Shown: positions 1-9,629, counted from the first letter of the stretch. The stretch is 64,000 nt of DNA from Anaerotalea alkaliphila (GCF_010179735.1 NZ_JAAEEH010000010.1:1-64000); one strand, 5' to 3'. Made by a program: numbers and translations. The notes: generated by a model not told the origin, from the sequence alone.

Positions 1-348
1 TACCTTTCTGATAGCGGCCACCTCGATGTATTGTATTTTGTCGCATGAGGTTCATTGTACACCATGACCGGAAGTGGGACATAATCATTTGCGTTACAAT
101 AGGACATTATCATATGTGAATCAGAAGGAATGCAAGGGGCGGGAAAGTAAGTGTTGAAAATATGGGATAATATGTTAAAATAAGTAGGATGCACCCCTTG
201 TGGGCAATGGCCTGCGGGATGCGAATGATGGGATTGGGCTCGATTCTGACAAGGATGGAGCTTTTTTAAGGGAAGGGGATTCACTACCCCTTCGCCGCGA
301 GAATGCCTGCAGGGCATGCGTTTAAATAGGAAAGGAGCTTCCTGATTG
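1..348. other. Upstream region of pheS; possible edge of an insertion element, then promoter and leader
   Basis: No credible gene is present. Bases 77-88 and 102-113 are 12-base near-identical direct repeats (GGACATAATCAT and GGACATTATCAT, one difference) in a stretch that resembles the repeated terminal sequences of IS21-type elements; the body of any such element would lie to the left of the window. A promoter at 154-181 is followed by a leader of roughly 160 bases that holds short hairpins (for example around 272-296, AAGGGG pairing with CCCCTT). I looked for the T-box signature common ahead of aminoacyl-tRNA synthetase genes and did not find it. Confidence 0.5.
154..181 (+). promoter_or_regulatory. 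Probable sigma-A promoter of pheST
   Basis: TTGAAA (154-159) and TAAAAT (176-181) are separated by 16 bases. Transcription would begin near 188 and give a leader of about 160 bases before pheS. Confidence 0.6.
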
Positions 349-1368
349 ATGAAAGACATGTTGGAGTTGATACAGAAAAACGCCTTGGACAGGATCCGGG
401 AGGCGGAAGACCTGAAGGGGTTGGATGAGGTCCGCGTGGCCTTTTTAGGTAAAAAGGGGGAAATGACAAACGTACTGAAGGGGATGAAGGATGTCTCCCC
501 GGAGGACAGACCCCTGGTGGGGAAACTGGTAAATGACGTGCGGGAAGCCATTGAAGGCGCATTGGAGGAGAGAAAGGGCATGCTGGGCAAGGCGCAGATG
601 GAACAGCGGCTTGCGTCCGAATCCATCGATGTTACCATGCCCTCCAACCGGAAGAAGTTGGGTCATCGCCACCCCATGCACATCGTGCTGGACGACATCA
701 AGAACATCTTCATCGGCATGGGATACGAAATCGCCGAGGGACCGGAAATCGAAAAGGACTACTACAATTTCGAGGCATTGAATATTCCGGAGAACCATCC
801 TGCAAAAGACGAGCAGGACACCTTCTACATCAGCAAGGAGATGGTGCTCCGCACCCAGACTTCTCCTGTCCAAGTGCGGACCATGGAGAAGAAGAAGCCG
901 CCGATCCGGGTCATCGCCCCGGGCAGGGTCTACAGAAGCGACGAGGTGGACGCCACCCATTCGCCTGTGTTCCATCAGATTGAAGGGCTGGTTGTGGACA
1001 AGGGAATCACCATGGCAAACCTGAAGGGCGCTTTGGAAGAGTTCGTGAAGGAGCTTTACGGAGAGAGGGTCAAAGTCAAGTTCAGACCCCACCATTTCCC
1101 CTTCACGGAGCCCAGCGCCGAGGTGGATGTCTCCTGCGTCATGTGCGGAGGAGAGGGGTGCCGTGTCTGCAAGGGGACGGGTTGGATTGAAATCCTGGGT
1201 TGCGGCATGGTCCATCCCAAAGTCCTGGCCATGAGCGGCATCGATCCGGAGGAATACAGCGGATTCGCCTTCGGCATGGGTCTGGAACGGATCACCATGT
1301 TGCGGTATGGAATCGAGGACCTGCGTCTGTTCTATGAAAACGACGTCCGGTTCTTGCGGCAGTTTTAG
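349..1368 (+). CDS. pheS: Phenylalanine--tRNA ligase alpha subunit
   Basis: This is the catalytic alpha chain of the cytosolic (alpha-beta)2 enzyme that charges tRNA-Phe. The 339-residue length is normal for bacterial PheS. The N-terminal coiled-coil tRNA-binding arm is followed by the class II synthetase core, with the phenylalanine-pocket region containing FTEPSAEVD and the cysteine pairs [12 protein letters not shown], and it ends with the class II motif 3 [10 protein letters not shown]. The ATG at 349 follows AGGAG (333-337) by 11 bases; a TTG at 346, one codon upstream, sits at 8 bases and is an equally possible start. pheT follows after 19 bases, so the two subunits are made from one message. 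Identification rests on strong family-level motif recognition. Confidence 0.97.
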   Translation: MKDMLELIQKNALDRIREAEDLKGLDEVRVAFLGKKGEMTNVLKGMKDVSPEDRPLVGKLVNDVREAIEGALEERKGMLGKAQMEQRLASESIDVTMPSNRKKLGHRHPMHIVLDDIKNIFIGMGYEIAEGPEIEKDYYNFEALNIPENHPAKDEQDTFYISKEMVLRTQTSPVQVRTMEKKKPPIRVIAPGRVYRSDEVDATHSPVFHQIEGLVVDKGITMANLKGALEEFVKELYGERVKVKFRPHHFPFTEPSAEVDVSCVMCGGEGCRVCKGTGWIEILGCGMVHPKVLAMSGIDPEEYSGFAFGMGLERITMLRYGIEDLRLFYENDVRFLRQF

Positions 1369-1387
1369 AAAGAGAGGAACAGATCAG

Positions 1388-3778
1388 ATGCATGTGCCAA
1401 TGAATTGGTTGAAGGAATATGTGCCCTTGGAGAACGACCTGGTGTCCTACATGGACGGGATGACCATGTCCGGAACCAAAGTGGAAGGATGCAAGAAGCT
1501 GGGAGAGGACATCCAGAAGGTTGTGGTGGGAAAAATCCTGTCCATCGAGCCCCACGAAGATGCGGACAAGCTGGTGGTCACCCAAGTGGACGTGGGGACA
1601 GAGGTACTCCAGATTGTGACCGGTGCCACGAACATCCAGGTGGGAGACCATGTCCCCGTGGCCTTGGCGGGAGCCAAGCTTGCGGAGGGGCTGGAAATCA
1701 AGAAAGGGAAGCTTCGCGGAGTGGAGTCCAACGGAATGATGTGTTCCGTGGAAGAACTTGGCCTCACCAGGGAGGACTTCCCGGACGCGCCCGAGCACGG
1801 GATTTATATCCTGGAGCCGGACTACGCCCTGGGGTCGGATGCCAAACCCGTTTTTGCCCTGGACGAAGTGGTCGTGGAATATGAAGTCACCTCCAACCGT
1901 CCGGACTGCTTCAGCATCCTCGGCATCGCCAGGGAAGCGGCGGCGACTTTCGGACTTCCCTTCAACCCCCCGTCCCCGGCCTTTGAAGTCATCCCGAAGG
2001 CGGAAGAGGACACGGTGGAGGTTGAAATCCAGGAGCCGGCCCTTTGTGCCCGGTTCATGGGCAGGATCGTCCGGAACGTGCAGGTGGGTCCTTCCCCCAA
2101 ATGGCTCCAGCGGAAGCTGGTGTCGGCAGGTTTGCGCCCCATCAACAACGTGGTGGACATCACCAACTTCGTGATGCTGGAAATGGGACAGCCCATGCAC
2201 GCCTATGACCTGGACAAGCTGGAGGGCGGACGGATATGTGTCCGCAAAGCCGGGGTCGGGGAAAAGATCCTTTGTCTGGACGGAGCGGAACGCGCGCTGG
2301 ATGATGGGATGCTGGTCATCGCCGATGCCGCAAAGCCGGTGGGGATTGCCGGCATCATCGGAGGGGAGGACACGAAGGTGACGGAGACGACGACGAGCAT
2401 CCTGTTCGAGGCGGCGAACTTCGACGGCACGAATGTGCGGATGTCCTCCAAGCGCCTGGGTCTCCGGACGGACGCCTCCACCAAATTCGAAAAATACCTG
2501 GACCCCAACAATGTGGCGGCCGCCATCGGAAGAGCCTGCGAGCTGATCACCATGCTGGGAGCCGGTCAGGTGGTCGACCTGGAGCTGGACAATTACCCGA
2601 TCAAGCGTTTTCCGGTTGAAATCGCCTATGCGCCCCAATGGATCAACGGGTTGCTTGGGACGGACATCCCGGAAGAGGAGATGGTCCGGTATTTCGAAGC
2701 GGTCGGATGCCAAGTGGACCGGAAGGCCAGGAAGGTGACCGCGCCCACGTTCCGTCCAGACCTGGAGGGGGAGGCGGACCTTGCGGAGGAAGTGGCCAGA
2801 TTCTACGGCTACGACAGGATCCCTGTGACTTTGGCTGCCGGAACCCCCACGGTGGGGAAAAAGAACTTCAAGCAGAAGATCGAGGACCTGGCGCGCCTGG
2901 TCATGGAGGACTGCGGACTCTCCGAGGCGATGACCTATTCCTTCGAGAGTCCCAAAGCCATGGACAAGCTGCTGCTGGATCCGGAAGACGACCTGCGGAG
3001 TGCTGTGAGGATCATCAATCCCTTGGGGGAGGACTTCAGCGTCATGCGGACGACGCCGATGAACGGCATGCTGGGAAGCTTGGCGACCAACTACAACCGG
3101 AGGAACGAACAGGCTTGGCTGTATGAAATCGCTTCCATATATATCCCCAAGAGCCAACCGGTCCGGGAACTTCCCGACGAACAGCAGAAACTGACCATTG
3201 GCATGTATGGGGAATGCACCTTCTATGACGCCAAGGGCGTTCTGGAGACTTTGCTGGACCGTTTGGGCATGCTGGAGGAAACGAGCTTCGAATTGGAGAA
3301 GACACTGCATTTCCTTCATCCTGGCCGGCGGGCGGAAGTCTTCTATAGGAACAAGAGCATCGGTTATGTGGGTGAGGTCCATCCCCAGGTGGCAGACGCC
3401 TATGGAATCGGCGAACGCCCCTATGTGGGTGTGCTGGACATGAAGGCCCTGGTCCGCGGAGCGGACCTGGAGCACAAGTACACCCCCGTGCCCAAGTATC
3501 CGGCGGTGAACAGGGATCTGGCGCTGCTGGCGAAAGATGAGGTGCTTGTGGGCCAGATCGAGAAGCTGATCCGGCAGAAGAGCGGTAAGATGCTGGAAAG
3601 CCTGGTGCTGTTTGACGTCTACAAGGGCAAGCAGATTCAGGAAGGATGCAAGTCCATCGCCTATTCCCTGACTTTCCGGGCGGCCGACAGGACCCTGGGA
3701 GAAAAGGAGATCAGCAAGACGGTGTCCAAAATCCTGGAGGGACTGGAAGAAGAGCTTGGTGTGACCATCCGACAATAA
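1388..3778 (+). CDS. pheT: Phenylalanine--tRNA ligase beta subunit
   Basis: This is the beta chain of phenylalanyl-tRNA synthetase, which binds tRNA and edits misacylated Tyr-tRNA-Phe. It has 796 residues, as usual for the family. The order of domains is intact: an N-terminal start MHVPMNWLKEYV typical of PheT, an EMAP/tRNA-binding OB fold (about residues 40-150), B3/B4 editing region (SNRPDC near 180, then QPMHAYD near 270), B5 domain, a catalytically inactive class II-like core, and the C-terminal ferredoxin-like anticodon-binding domain (PKYPAVNRDLALL). The open frame extends farther upstream into pheS, but the ATG at 1388 has AGAGAGG ten bases upstream and gives the family N terminus. It is in one operon with pheS and the SpoIID-like gene. 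Confidence 0.97.
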   Translation: MHVPMNWLKEYVPLENDLVSYMDGMTMSGTKVEGCKKLGEDIQKVVVGKILSIEPHEDADKLVVTQVDVGTEVLQIVTGATNIQVGDHVPVALAGAKLAEGLEIKKGKLRGVESNGMMCSVEELGLTREDFPDAPEHGIYILEPDYALGSDAKPVFALDEVVVEYEVTSNRPDCFSILGIAREAAATFGLPFNPPSPAFEVIPKAEEDTVEVEIQEPALCARFMGRIVRNVQVGPSPKWLQRKLVSAGLRPINNVVDITNFVMLEMGQPMHAYDLDKLEGGRICVRKAGVGEKILCLDGAERALDDGMLVIADAAKPVGIAGIIGGEDTKVTETTTSILFEAANFDGTNVRMSSKRLGLRTDASTKFEKYLDPNNVAAAIGRACELITMLGAGQVVDLELDNYPIKRFPVEIAYAPQWINGLLGTDIPEEEMVRYFEAVGCQVDRKARKVTAPTFRPDLEGEADLAEEVARFYGYDRIPVTLAAGTPTVGKKNFKQKIEDLARLVMEDCGLSEAMTYSFESPKAMDKLLLDPEDDLRSAVRIINPLGEDFSVMRTTPMNGMLGSLATNYNRRNEQAWLYEIASIYIPKSQPVRELPDEQQKLTIGMYGECTFYDAKGVLETLLDRLGMLEETSFELEKTLHFLHPGRRAEVFYRNKSIGYVGEVHPQVADAYGIGERPYVGVLDMKALVRGADLEHKYTPVPKYPAVNRDLALLAKDEVLVGQIEKLIRQKSGKMLESLVLFDVYKGKQIQEGCKSIAYSLTFRAADRTLGEKEISKTVSKILEGLEEELGVTIRQ

Positions 3779-3789
3779 GGAGCCTGGCA

Positions 3790-5355
3790 GTGGATAGAAA
3801 GAGATGGATGATGATGGTGGGGGTTGTGCTGCTTGCGGTGCTGCTCCTTTGGGGAAGCGTGTCCGCTCGGGCCTACAGCACCGAAGGGAAGACGATCCGG
3901 ATCGGTCTGGGGGCTTATGACGGCATCCGGGAATTCCGCTTGGGGAACACCCGGCTTGTGGCGGGGGCAAAGGAAGGGGGAGTCCTCCGGGAGGTCCTGG
4001 ACGTGGAGTCCCCCTCCGGGTTCCGCATTTCCGCTCCGGTCCAGGAGGACCGGGTGTTGTCGCAAGTCTCCTATCCGAACCTGGCGGCGCTTGAAGCGGA
4101 ATGTGCGGCCCTGGAGGAACTGGGGCTGGTGCCGCAGGTGTTCCTTGAAAGCGCGGGTACCTTTCGGATCCGCTTGGAAACCCTTCCAGGAGAGGAAGCG
4201 GCGGATTACGGATTCGAGCCGTTTCCGGAGCTCGCGGAAGGGATCCTGCTGGAACGGGAGGGCGGAAGGCCCCTGGTGTTCGGCGGCGCCGTCCTGGAAC
4301 CGGTGTTTTGGACCCTGGACGGGGAGGGGGGCGTGCCGCTCCTGCAGCTGGGGAACCGCAAATACCGCGGCACCCTGGAAGTCCTCCGGTCCGGAGCGAA
4401 CCTGACGGTGGTGAACGTATTGGACCTGGAGGAATACCTGTATTCCGTGCTCCCATCGGAAATGCCCGCATCCTGGCCGCTGGAGGCACTGAAGGCCCAG
4501 GCGGTGGCGGCCAGAAATTATGCGGTCTACTATACGGAAGTGGCAAGAAAGTATCCCACGAGGCCCTTCGACCTGGACGACTCCACCACCAGCCAGGTGT
4601 ACCTGGGATACGGCAACGAACATCCCAATGCCCGAAGGGCGGTGGATGAAACCATGAACAAGCTCCTGTACTATGAGAATGCGGTGATCATCGCAAATTA
4701 CTTCAGCAGCAGCGGGGGGCATACGGAGCACAGCGAGAATGTGTGGTCCGCTTCCGTTCCCTACCTGCGTGGAGTTCCTGACCTGTACGACCTCTACACC
4801 CTCCGCAACCCGTGGACCGTGACCCTGACCTATGGGCAAATCCGGGAGGCTTTGGCCAAAAGGGATGTGGATGTGGGCGCCGTCCTGGACGTCCAGGTGG
4901 ACGGAGTGTCGGATGCGGGGAGGGCGATGCAGCTGAAAGTCATCGGCGAGAAGGACAGCCATATCCTGTCAAAAGAAACCATGCGGATCTGGCTGGGACT
5001 TGACAGCAGGAAATTCACCATCGTCAAGCCGGAAGACGAACCCCGGAGCCACTATGCGGTGGTCCGGGGAAATGGGGAGACGCAGATTGTGGCCCAAGCG
5101 GACATCCATATCCAAAGGGCGTCCGGCAGTCCGGTTCCTTTGGATGGGGACAGGGGACAACTGGTGGTGGTGGGAGCCACCAATATCAGGAACTACCCCC
5201 TGATGGAGGGTGGGGCCGAAACGGTCACCTTTGCTGGCCTTGGCTATGGGCATGGCGTCGGATTGAGCCAGTCGGGAGCCAGGGGAATGGCCCTGGAAGG
5301 CCATCCTTATGATGAGATTCTGGCATATTATTTCACGGGCACCCAGGTGCGGTAA
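3790..5355 (+). CDS. SpoIID/LytB-domain cell-wall protein
   Basis: The protein has 521 residues. An N-terminal hydrophobic segment (about residues 6-24) ending in SARA is a signal peptide or anchor, so it acts outside the membrane. The C-terminal half carries the SpoIID/LytB domain: LEEYLYSVLPSEMP, LKAQAVAARNYAVYY, a DDSTTSQVYLGY stretch, the NYFSSSGGHTEHSENVW motif, and the closing GYGHGVGLSQSGARGMA with the Gly/His-rich end of the family. SpoIID proteins are lytic transglycosylases that cleave denuded glycan during sporulation engulfment; LytB relatives modify amidase activity in vegetative walls. Which role applies cannot be read from the sequence. The GTG at 3790 follows AAGGAG (3777-3782), itself overlapping the pheT stop region, so the gene is probably co-transcribed with pheST. 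Confidence 0.85.
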   Translation: MDRKRWMMMVGVVLLAVLLLWGSVSARAYSTEGKTIRIGLGAYDGIREFRLGNTRLVAGAKEGGVLREVLDVESPSGFRISAPVQEDRVLSQVSYPNLAALEAECAALEELGLVPQVFLESAGTFRIRLETLPGEEAADYGFEPFPELAEGILLEREGGRPLVFGGAVLEPVFWTLDGEGGVPLLQLGNRKYRGTLEVLRSGANLTVVNVLDLEEYLYSVLPSEMPASWPLEALKAQAVAARNYAVYYTEVARKYPTRPFDLDDSTTSQVYLGYGNEHPNARRAVDETMNKLLYYENAVIIANYFSSSGGHTEHSENVWSASVPYLRGVPDLYDLYTLRNPWTVTLTYGQIREALAKRDVDVGAVLDVQVDGVSDAGRAMQLKVIGEKDSHILSKETMRIWLGLDSRKFTIVKPEDEPRSHYAVVRGNGETQIVAQADIHIQRASGSPVPLDGDRGQLVVVGATNIRNYPLMEGGAETVTFAGLGYGHGVGLSQSGARGMALEGHPYDEILAYYFTGTQVR

Positions 5356-5376
5356 GCCTGGGACGCCCCCGGCGGT

Positions 5377-6498
5377 TCATCCGGATGTGCGCATCCGGTA
5401 CTGCTTGGGGGTGATGCCCGTGAATTTTTTGAATATGGTTGTAAAATAGTTCTGGTTGCTGTAACCCACGGCCAATGCAACCTCCAGGATGGTGGCGTTG
5501 GTCCGTTGGAGGAGGTACTTGCTCTCCTTCACCCGGATGAGGTTCACATAGTCGGCAAAGGCCATATGCATTTCCCTTTTGAAAAGGGAGGAAAAGTAGT
5601 TGGAAGAGAGTTCCACATGCTCGGCCACATCCTCCAGCCTTATGGTTTCGGACAGGTGGCTGTGCACATAGCGGGAAGCCTTCTTGATGACACTCACATG
5701 GTTGACGCTGGTGGCCATGAAGACCCCTCCGGAAAAACGGGCGATGGACTTGGAAAGGATGGGGGGCAAATCTTCCAGGGTGGAGGCTTCCTCCAGTTGG
5801 GTGAAGCAATGGTCCTCCAGGAGGTAGGCGGCTTCGGGCTCCAATCCCCCTTCCATGGCGGCGCGGGAAAAAAGGCTGCAGACCGCGCAAGCTTGGCTGC
5901 GGGCCTTGCCCAGCTGTTCGGGCAGGAACTGGGTAAGGAAGTAAGGGCGCAGATGCTCCTGGAACAGGTGCAACGCCCGGTCCGTATCTCCTGTGCTGAT
6001 TTTGGTCAGGATAAGCCGCTCGCTTTCGTAAGGATAGGGAGCGGGAGAGAGGGGGAATGTCGGCAGGTCATGGAGTGCATGTTCGTGGCGTTCCACCGTC
6101 TTTGAAATCCAAGGGGCCAGGAAAAGCCTTTCCAGCAGACGGTACAGCGCCAGATGGCGCTGTTTGTCCTGGGGGAAGGGGCCAAGGACGAGGGATCCCC
6201 AGAAGGTCTGGGCATTGGAAAAGAGCAGCAGAAGATAAGCCGGCCCCTGTGTGCGGTAGGTGAAAATACCGTTGCCTTCCCTGCGCCAGGCCTCTTCCAT
6301 GAAATGGAAAAGTTCCTCTGCGGCCGGTTCCTCTTCGAAGGCGGCGGGAGGATCGGGAGACAAGTGAAGCAAGGGTTCGTGATGGCTGCCATAAACCCGT
6401 ATGGGGAGCCCCAGGGCGTAGCTGGCGATATGGGCCAGGCCTTCGACCGTATCCAGATCCAGAAATCCGTTGGTGATCAGGTGTGTGATGGAATGCAT
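5377..6498 (-). CDS. AraC-family transcriptional regulator
   Basis: The protein has 373 residues. The last 100 residues are a clear AraC/XylS double helix-turn-helix: IRLEDVAEHVELSSNYFSSLF for the first unit and ATILEVALAVGYSNQNYFTTIF followed by GITPKQYR for the second. The N-terminal 250 residues show no domain I can name with certainty; they begin with a PocR-like or PAS-like stretch and presumably sense a ligand. The ATG at 6498 is preceded on the minus strand by GAGGAGGG at a good distance; an upstream extension of 14 codons is open but lacks this site. It is divergent from queA and convergent with the SpoIID-like gene. No target gene is evident beside it. Confidence 0.88.
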   Translation of the reverse strand: MHSITHLITNGFLDLDTVEGLAHIASYALGLPIRVYGSHHEPLLHLSPDPPAAFEEEPAAEELFHFMEEAWRREGNGIFTYRTQGPAYLLLLFSNAQTFWGSLVLGPFPQDKQRHLALYRLLERLFLAPWISKTVERHEHALHDLPTFPLSPAPYPYESERLILTKISTGDTDRALHLFQEHLRPYFLTQFLPEQLGKARSQACAVCSLFSRAAMEGGLEPEAAYLLEDHCFTQLEEASTLEDLPPILSKSIARFSGGVFMATSVNHVSVIKKASRYVHSHLSETIRLEDVAEHVELSSNYFSSLFKREMHMAFADYVNLIRVKESKYLLQRTNATILEVALAVGYSNQNYFTTIFKKFTGITPKQYRMRTSG

Positions 6499-6570
6499 AG
6501 GTTCCCTCCTCTTCGGCCGTCGGGTTGTATCCTTATCCACAGTTTATAATAAAAAATACCCAATGTACAT

Positions 6571-6599
6571 ACAAAACATAAATTAGTTTTGTGTAAAAT
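6571..6599. promoter_or_regulatory. AT-rich divergent control region between araC-type gene and queA
   Basis: ACAAAAC (6571-6577) and GTTTTGT (6586-6592) form a 7-base inverted repeat with an 8-base centre, directly upstream of TAAAAT (6594-6599), a possible -10 box for queA. The repeat may be an operator for the divergently transcribed AraC regulator; this is inference from position only. Confidence 0.35.
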
Positions 6600-6623
6600 G
6601 GCAAACCAAAGTAAGGAGTTCGT

Positions 6624-7697
6624 ATGCAAATAAAGGAATTTTCTTTTGACCTGCCGTCGGAGCTGATCGCCCAGGAACCATTGGCCAACCGCTCGGATTC
6701 CAGGCTGATGGTCCTGGACCATGGCAACCGGAAATTGGAGCACAAAAGGTTTACGGACATCGTGGATTATCTGGAGCCGGGAGACTGCCTGGTGGTAAAC
6801 AACACCAAGGTGCTGCCTGCAAGACTCCTGGGGGAGCGTCCCCATACCCATGGAAAGGTGGAGATTCTCCTATTGCAGCGGCTGGATGCCGACCGTTGGG
6901 AGGTCCTGGCGAAACCAGGCAAGAAAGCCAGGGAAGGGGACCGGGTGCTTTTTGGAGGAGGTTTGCTGGAGGCGGTCGTGGAGGAAGTGAAGGAAGACGG
7001 AAACAGGATCGTGCGGTTTTCCTATGAGGGGATTTTCGAGCAGGTGCTTGACAGGCTGGGGGAAATGCCCCTGCCCCCCTATATCCAAAAGCGGCTGGAG
7101 GACAAGGAGCGGTACCAGACCGTCTATGCGAAGCATGAGGGCTCCGCCGCCGCCCCCACCGCAGGCCTGCATTTCACCAGGGAGCTGCTGGAAGAAGTCG
7201 AGGCGAAAGGCGTGGAGGTGGCCCATGTGACGCTGCATGTGGGGCTTGGGACATTCCGTCCGGTCAAGGTCCAGAATGTGCTGGAGCACGAAATGCATGC
7301 GGAGATGTACCGGGTGGACCAGGAAGCGGCGGACAAGATCAACCGTTGCAAGCGCCAGGGACACCGGTTGGTGGCGGTGGGGACCACAAGCGCCAGGACG
7401 TTGGAATCCGTGGCGGACAAGGACGGCCTGGTGGAGGCGAAGTCCGGATGGACGGACATTTTCATCTATCCCGGCTACCGTTTCAAGACGGTGGATGCGC
7501 TCGTCACCAACTTCCATCTTCCGGAATCCAGCCTGATGCTGCTGGTCAGCGCCTTGGCCGGGAGGGATTTCATCATGGAGGCATACCAGGAAGCCATCCG
7601 CCAGCGGTACAGGTTCTTCAGTTTCGGGGACGCCATGTTGATCCATGATTTCGAAAGGAAGGCTGCAACCTCCGCCTGCGCACAGGGGGAGGATTGA
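6624..7697 (+). CDS. queA: S-adenosylmethionine:tRNA ribosyltransferase-isomerase
   Basis: QueA transfers and isomerises the ribosyl group of S-adenosylmethionine onto 7-aminomethyl-7-deazaguanine at tRNA position 34, giving epoxyqueuosine in queuosine synthesis. The 357-residue protein matches family length. It has the family start [14 protein letters not shown], the SRLMVLD and [12 protein letters not shown] motifs, the Pro-rich LPPYI stretch, the [12 protein letters not shown] signature and the C-terminal [15 protein letters not shown]. The ATG at 6624 follows AAGGAG (6612-6617). Its stop overlaps the lepB start (TGATG), so the two are translationally coupled. Neighbouring tgt or ruvB genes, often found with queA, are not in this window. 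Confidence 0.96.
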   Translation: MQIKEFSFDLPSELIAQEPLANRSDSRLMVLDHGNRKLEHKRFTDIVDYLEPGDCLVVNNTKVLPARLLGERPHTHGKVEILLLQRLDADRWEVLAKPGKKAREGDRVLFGGGLLEAVVEEVKEDGNRIVRFSYEGIFEQVLDRLGEMPLPPYIQKRLEDKERYQTVYAKHEGSAAAPTAGLHFTRELLEEVEAKGVEVAHVTLHVGLGTFRPVKVQNVLEHEMHAEMYRVDQEAADKINRCKRQGHRLVAVGTTSARTLESVADKDGLVEAKSGWTDIFIYPGYRFKTVDALVTNFHLPESSLMLLVSALAGRDFIMEAYQEAIRQRYRFFSFGDAMLIHDFERKAATSACAQGED

Positions 7698-8317
7698 TGG
7701 GGGTGGGATTCTTGAAAGGATGGAAGGCCGGCCTTCTTCGGGAGGCGGCTGAATATGGAAAGATAATTCTGGTCGCACTGGTTGCCACCAACATCATCAA
7801 CGTCTCCCTGTTCACGCTGTCCCAGGTCCGACAGAGTTCCATGGAGACCACGCTCATGGAAGGGGACCAGCTGGTGGTGGAGAAGATTTCCTATACCTTC
7901 GGGAAGCCCCAGGCGGGAGACATCGTCGTTTTCATCAAGGACGGGCAAGTCAAGGACGACCTGCTTTCCCGGCTCTTCCGGTTGTATGGGGACATGCGGG
8001 ACAAATTCAGCGGACAGGAAGGCAGGGTTCGGCTGGTGAAAAGGATTGTGGCCGAACCGGGCGACCTGCTGGATGTGAAGGAGGGGCAAGTTTATGTGAA
8101 TGGGGAGGTTCTGGAGGAGCCCTACACCCAGGATGTGACCTGGCCGGGAAAGGTGGAGTATCCCTACAAGGTGCCGGCGGGAACGTATTTTGCCATGGGG
8201 GACAACAGGGATGTGAGTCTGGACAGCAGGGATTTCGGTTCCGTGCCGGAGGATAACATCGAGGGAAGGGTCATATTCCGGATCTTCCCCTTCGAGAATG
8301 CCGGAAGGGTCCGATAA
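7697..8317 (+). CDS. lepB: Signal peptidase I
   Basis: This type I signal peptidase removes signal peptides from secreted proteins at the outer face of the membrane. The 206-residue protein has one N-terminal membrane segment (about residues 22-41), the catalytic serine at about residue 48 in QSSMETTL, the catalytic lysine in RLVKRIVAEPGD, and the conserved box E sequence FAMGDNRDVSLDSRDFG. The family motif normally reads S-M-x-P-T; here the serine-methionine pair is followed by ETTL, so the usual proline is missing. The ATG at 7697 overlaps the queA stop by one base and is preceded by GGGGGAGG. The active-site residues are intact, so it is probably functional. Confidence 0.93.
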   Translation: MGVGFLKGWKAGLLREAAEYGKIILVALVATNIINVSLFTLSQVRQSSMETTLMEGDQLVVEKISYTFGKPQAGDIVVFIKDGQVKDDLLSRLFRLYGDMRDKFSGQEGRVRLVKRIVAEPGDLLDVKEGQVYVNGEVLEEPYTQDVTWPGKVEYPYKVPAGTYFAMGDNRDVSLDSRDFGSVPEDNIEGRVIFRIFPFENAGRVR

Positions 8318-8338
8318 GGACCGGAAAGGAAGATGAGG

Positions 8339-9247
8339 ATGCCTACAAACAAGAAGATCGGCTATGCCGTTGCCGCCGCCTATGCCGTGGTTGCGGCGCT
8401 GTTCCTGCTGCTTGCGGACAAACTACCGGCAGGGGGGGATCCCTGGTGGCTGGGGCTGTTCGGTTTGGTGCAGGCAGCCGTTGCGGCGCTCCTGGTCCGG
8501 CGCCATGTGCGGGAACGCCCCCGGGTCGTGAACAGGCTGCAAAAGAACAACCAGCTGCTGCTGCTGCAGGTGTTCGGCTTTGGAATCCTGTACCTGGTCC
8601 TTATGCGTCTTGTCTATGGGGGGCTGGATTCCGGAAGCCGACAGATGGGGATGGACACGCTTCTGCTTCCGGTAGTGCTTGCGGACTGCCTGCTGATGGA
8701 GCTTCGAAGGCTTGGTGTCCTGGGAGGGAGGAGGAATAGGGCGGGGAAATGGTCCACCCTTGTGGCAAAGCGCCATGGATATGTGGTGGGCCTTTGGACC
8801 ATCGGAGTGCTTTGGGGGGCGCCCGCCCTAGGGTCGGCCCCGACGGTCCTGGGCTTCGTCTATGGAACCTTCCTGCTGGTGCAAATGGCGCTGACCTACA
8901 CAACCCTCCATTTCAGCAAATATTTGAACGTATGGTTCGAAGTGGTCGTCTTGCTGCATCTGGCCGGGACGGCTGCCGGCGTGGGGGGCGCTGTGGGCAC
9001 GGCGGCCGCAGCGGCGGTCACCCTGGCTTACCTGCTCTACCGGGTGAAGGGTCTGGGGTGGGGAGCGAGGACTTCCTGGATCCTAGGAGGAATCTGGACG
9101 GGACTGTTTGCTGTTGGCATTGCGTTTCTTGCCTTGACCGGGGAAGGGATGCCGTTTCCGATGCCGTTGGCATGGGTGCAGGGAGGTGTGGCGGCCTTTG
9201 CCCTGCTCTGGTGGCTTGGCTTCAAACTGGAGAAAGGAATCCGTTGA
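8339..9247 (+). CDS. Polytopic membrane protein of unknown function
   Basis: I do not recognise a family. The 302-residue product has about eight hydrophobic segments (near residues 6-24, 34-52, 67-88, 100-112, 145-180, 200-228, 240-262 and 272-295) joined by short Arg/Lys-rich loops, so it is an integral membrane protein. GGAAAGGA (8323-8330) lies eight bases before the ATG at 8339 and only two before the ATG at 8333, which favours the former. It follows lepB by about 20 bases and is probably the last gene of the queA-lepB transcript; its stop codon lies inside the likely promoter of the RNase P RNA gene. Confidence 0.75.
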   Translation: MPTNKKIGYAVAAAYAVVAALFLLLADKLPAGGDPWWLGLFGLVQAAVAALLVRRHVRERPRVVNRLQKNNQLLLLQVFGFGILYLVLMRLVYGGLDSGSRQMGMDTLLLPVVLADCLLMELRRLGVLGGRRNRAGKWSTLVAKRHGYVVGLWTIGVLWGAPALGSAPTVLGFVYGTFLLVQMALTYTTLHFSKYLNVWFEVVVLLHLAGTAAGVGGAVGTAAAAAVTLAYLLYRVKGLGWGARTSWILGGIWTGLFAVGIAFLALTGEGMPFPMPLAWVQGGVAAFALLWWLGFKLEKGIR

Positions 9248-9272
9248 CGGGGGAACCCGCCTGTGCTAAACT
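9244..9272 (+). promoter_or_regulatory. Probable promoter of the RNase P RNA gene
   Basis: TTGACG (9244-9249) and TAAACT (9267-9272) are 17 bases apart. The expected transcription start near 9279-9282 coincides with the 5' end of the RNA helix P1. The -35 box overlaps the stop codon of the upstream membrane protein gene. Confidence 0.65.
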
Positions 9273-9281
9273 TAACACCGT

Positions 9282-9629
9282 GAGTAAACCAGACGGTCGC
9301 AGCTGCCGCAACAGGCGGCAGTCTGAGGAAAGTCCGAGCTCCATAGGGCAGGGTGCCAGATAACGTCTGGTGGAGGCGACTCCAAGGAAAGTGCAACAGA
9401 AATAAACCGCCCGGGCTTTCGGGCCTGCGGCAAGGGTGGAAAGGCGGGGTAAGAGCCCACCGCCCCTTTGGCGACAAGGGGGGCAACTGTAAACCCCATC
9501 CGGAGCAAGACCGTACAGAAGGCCATACGGCTGCCCGTCGTGCCTTCGGGTAGGTCGCTTGAACTTGCCGGTGACGGCAAGGCTAGATAGATGACCGTCT
9601 TCAACAGAACTCGGCTTATCGGTTTGCTC
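9282..9629 (+). ncRNA. rnpB: RNase P RNA, bacterial type A-like
   Basis: This is the catalytic RNA that matures tRNA 5' ends. The ends pair to form P1 (GAGTAAACC at 9282-9290 with GGTTTGCTC at 9621-9629, one G-U). The universal 5' core GAGGAAAGTCCGAGCTCC follows near 9326, then AGGGTGCCAGATAACGTCTGG, the central ACTGTAAACCC region near 9488, and the 3' core ACAGAACTCGGCTTA at 9604-9618. These conserved blocks in order leave little doubt. The length of about 348 bases is normal. The A-type assignment is inferred from the general layout and should be confirmed with a covariance model. Confidence 0.96.

Noticed and set aside
188-348. T-box leader regulating pheST
   Set aside because: The conserved AGGGTGGNACCGCG T-box and the specifier-loop layout are absent; only minor hairpins are seen.
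1292-4546. A 1084-codon open frame on the minus strand opposite pheT and the SpoIID-like gene
   Set aside because: It mirrors the codon pattern of the sense genes in GC-rich DNA, its product is Pro/Gly/Arg/His-rich low-complexity sequence with no recognisable domain, and the sense genes are certain.
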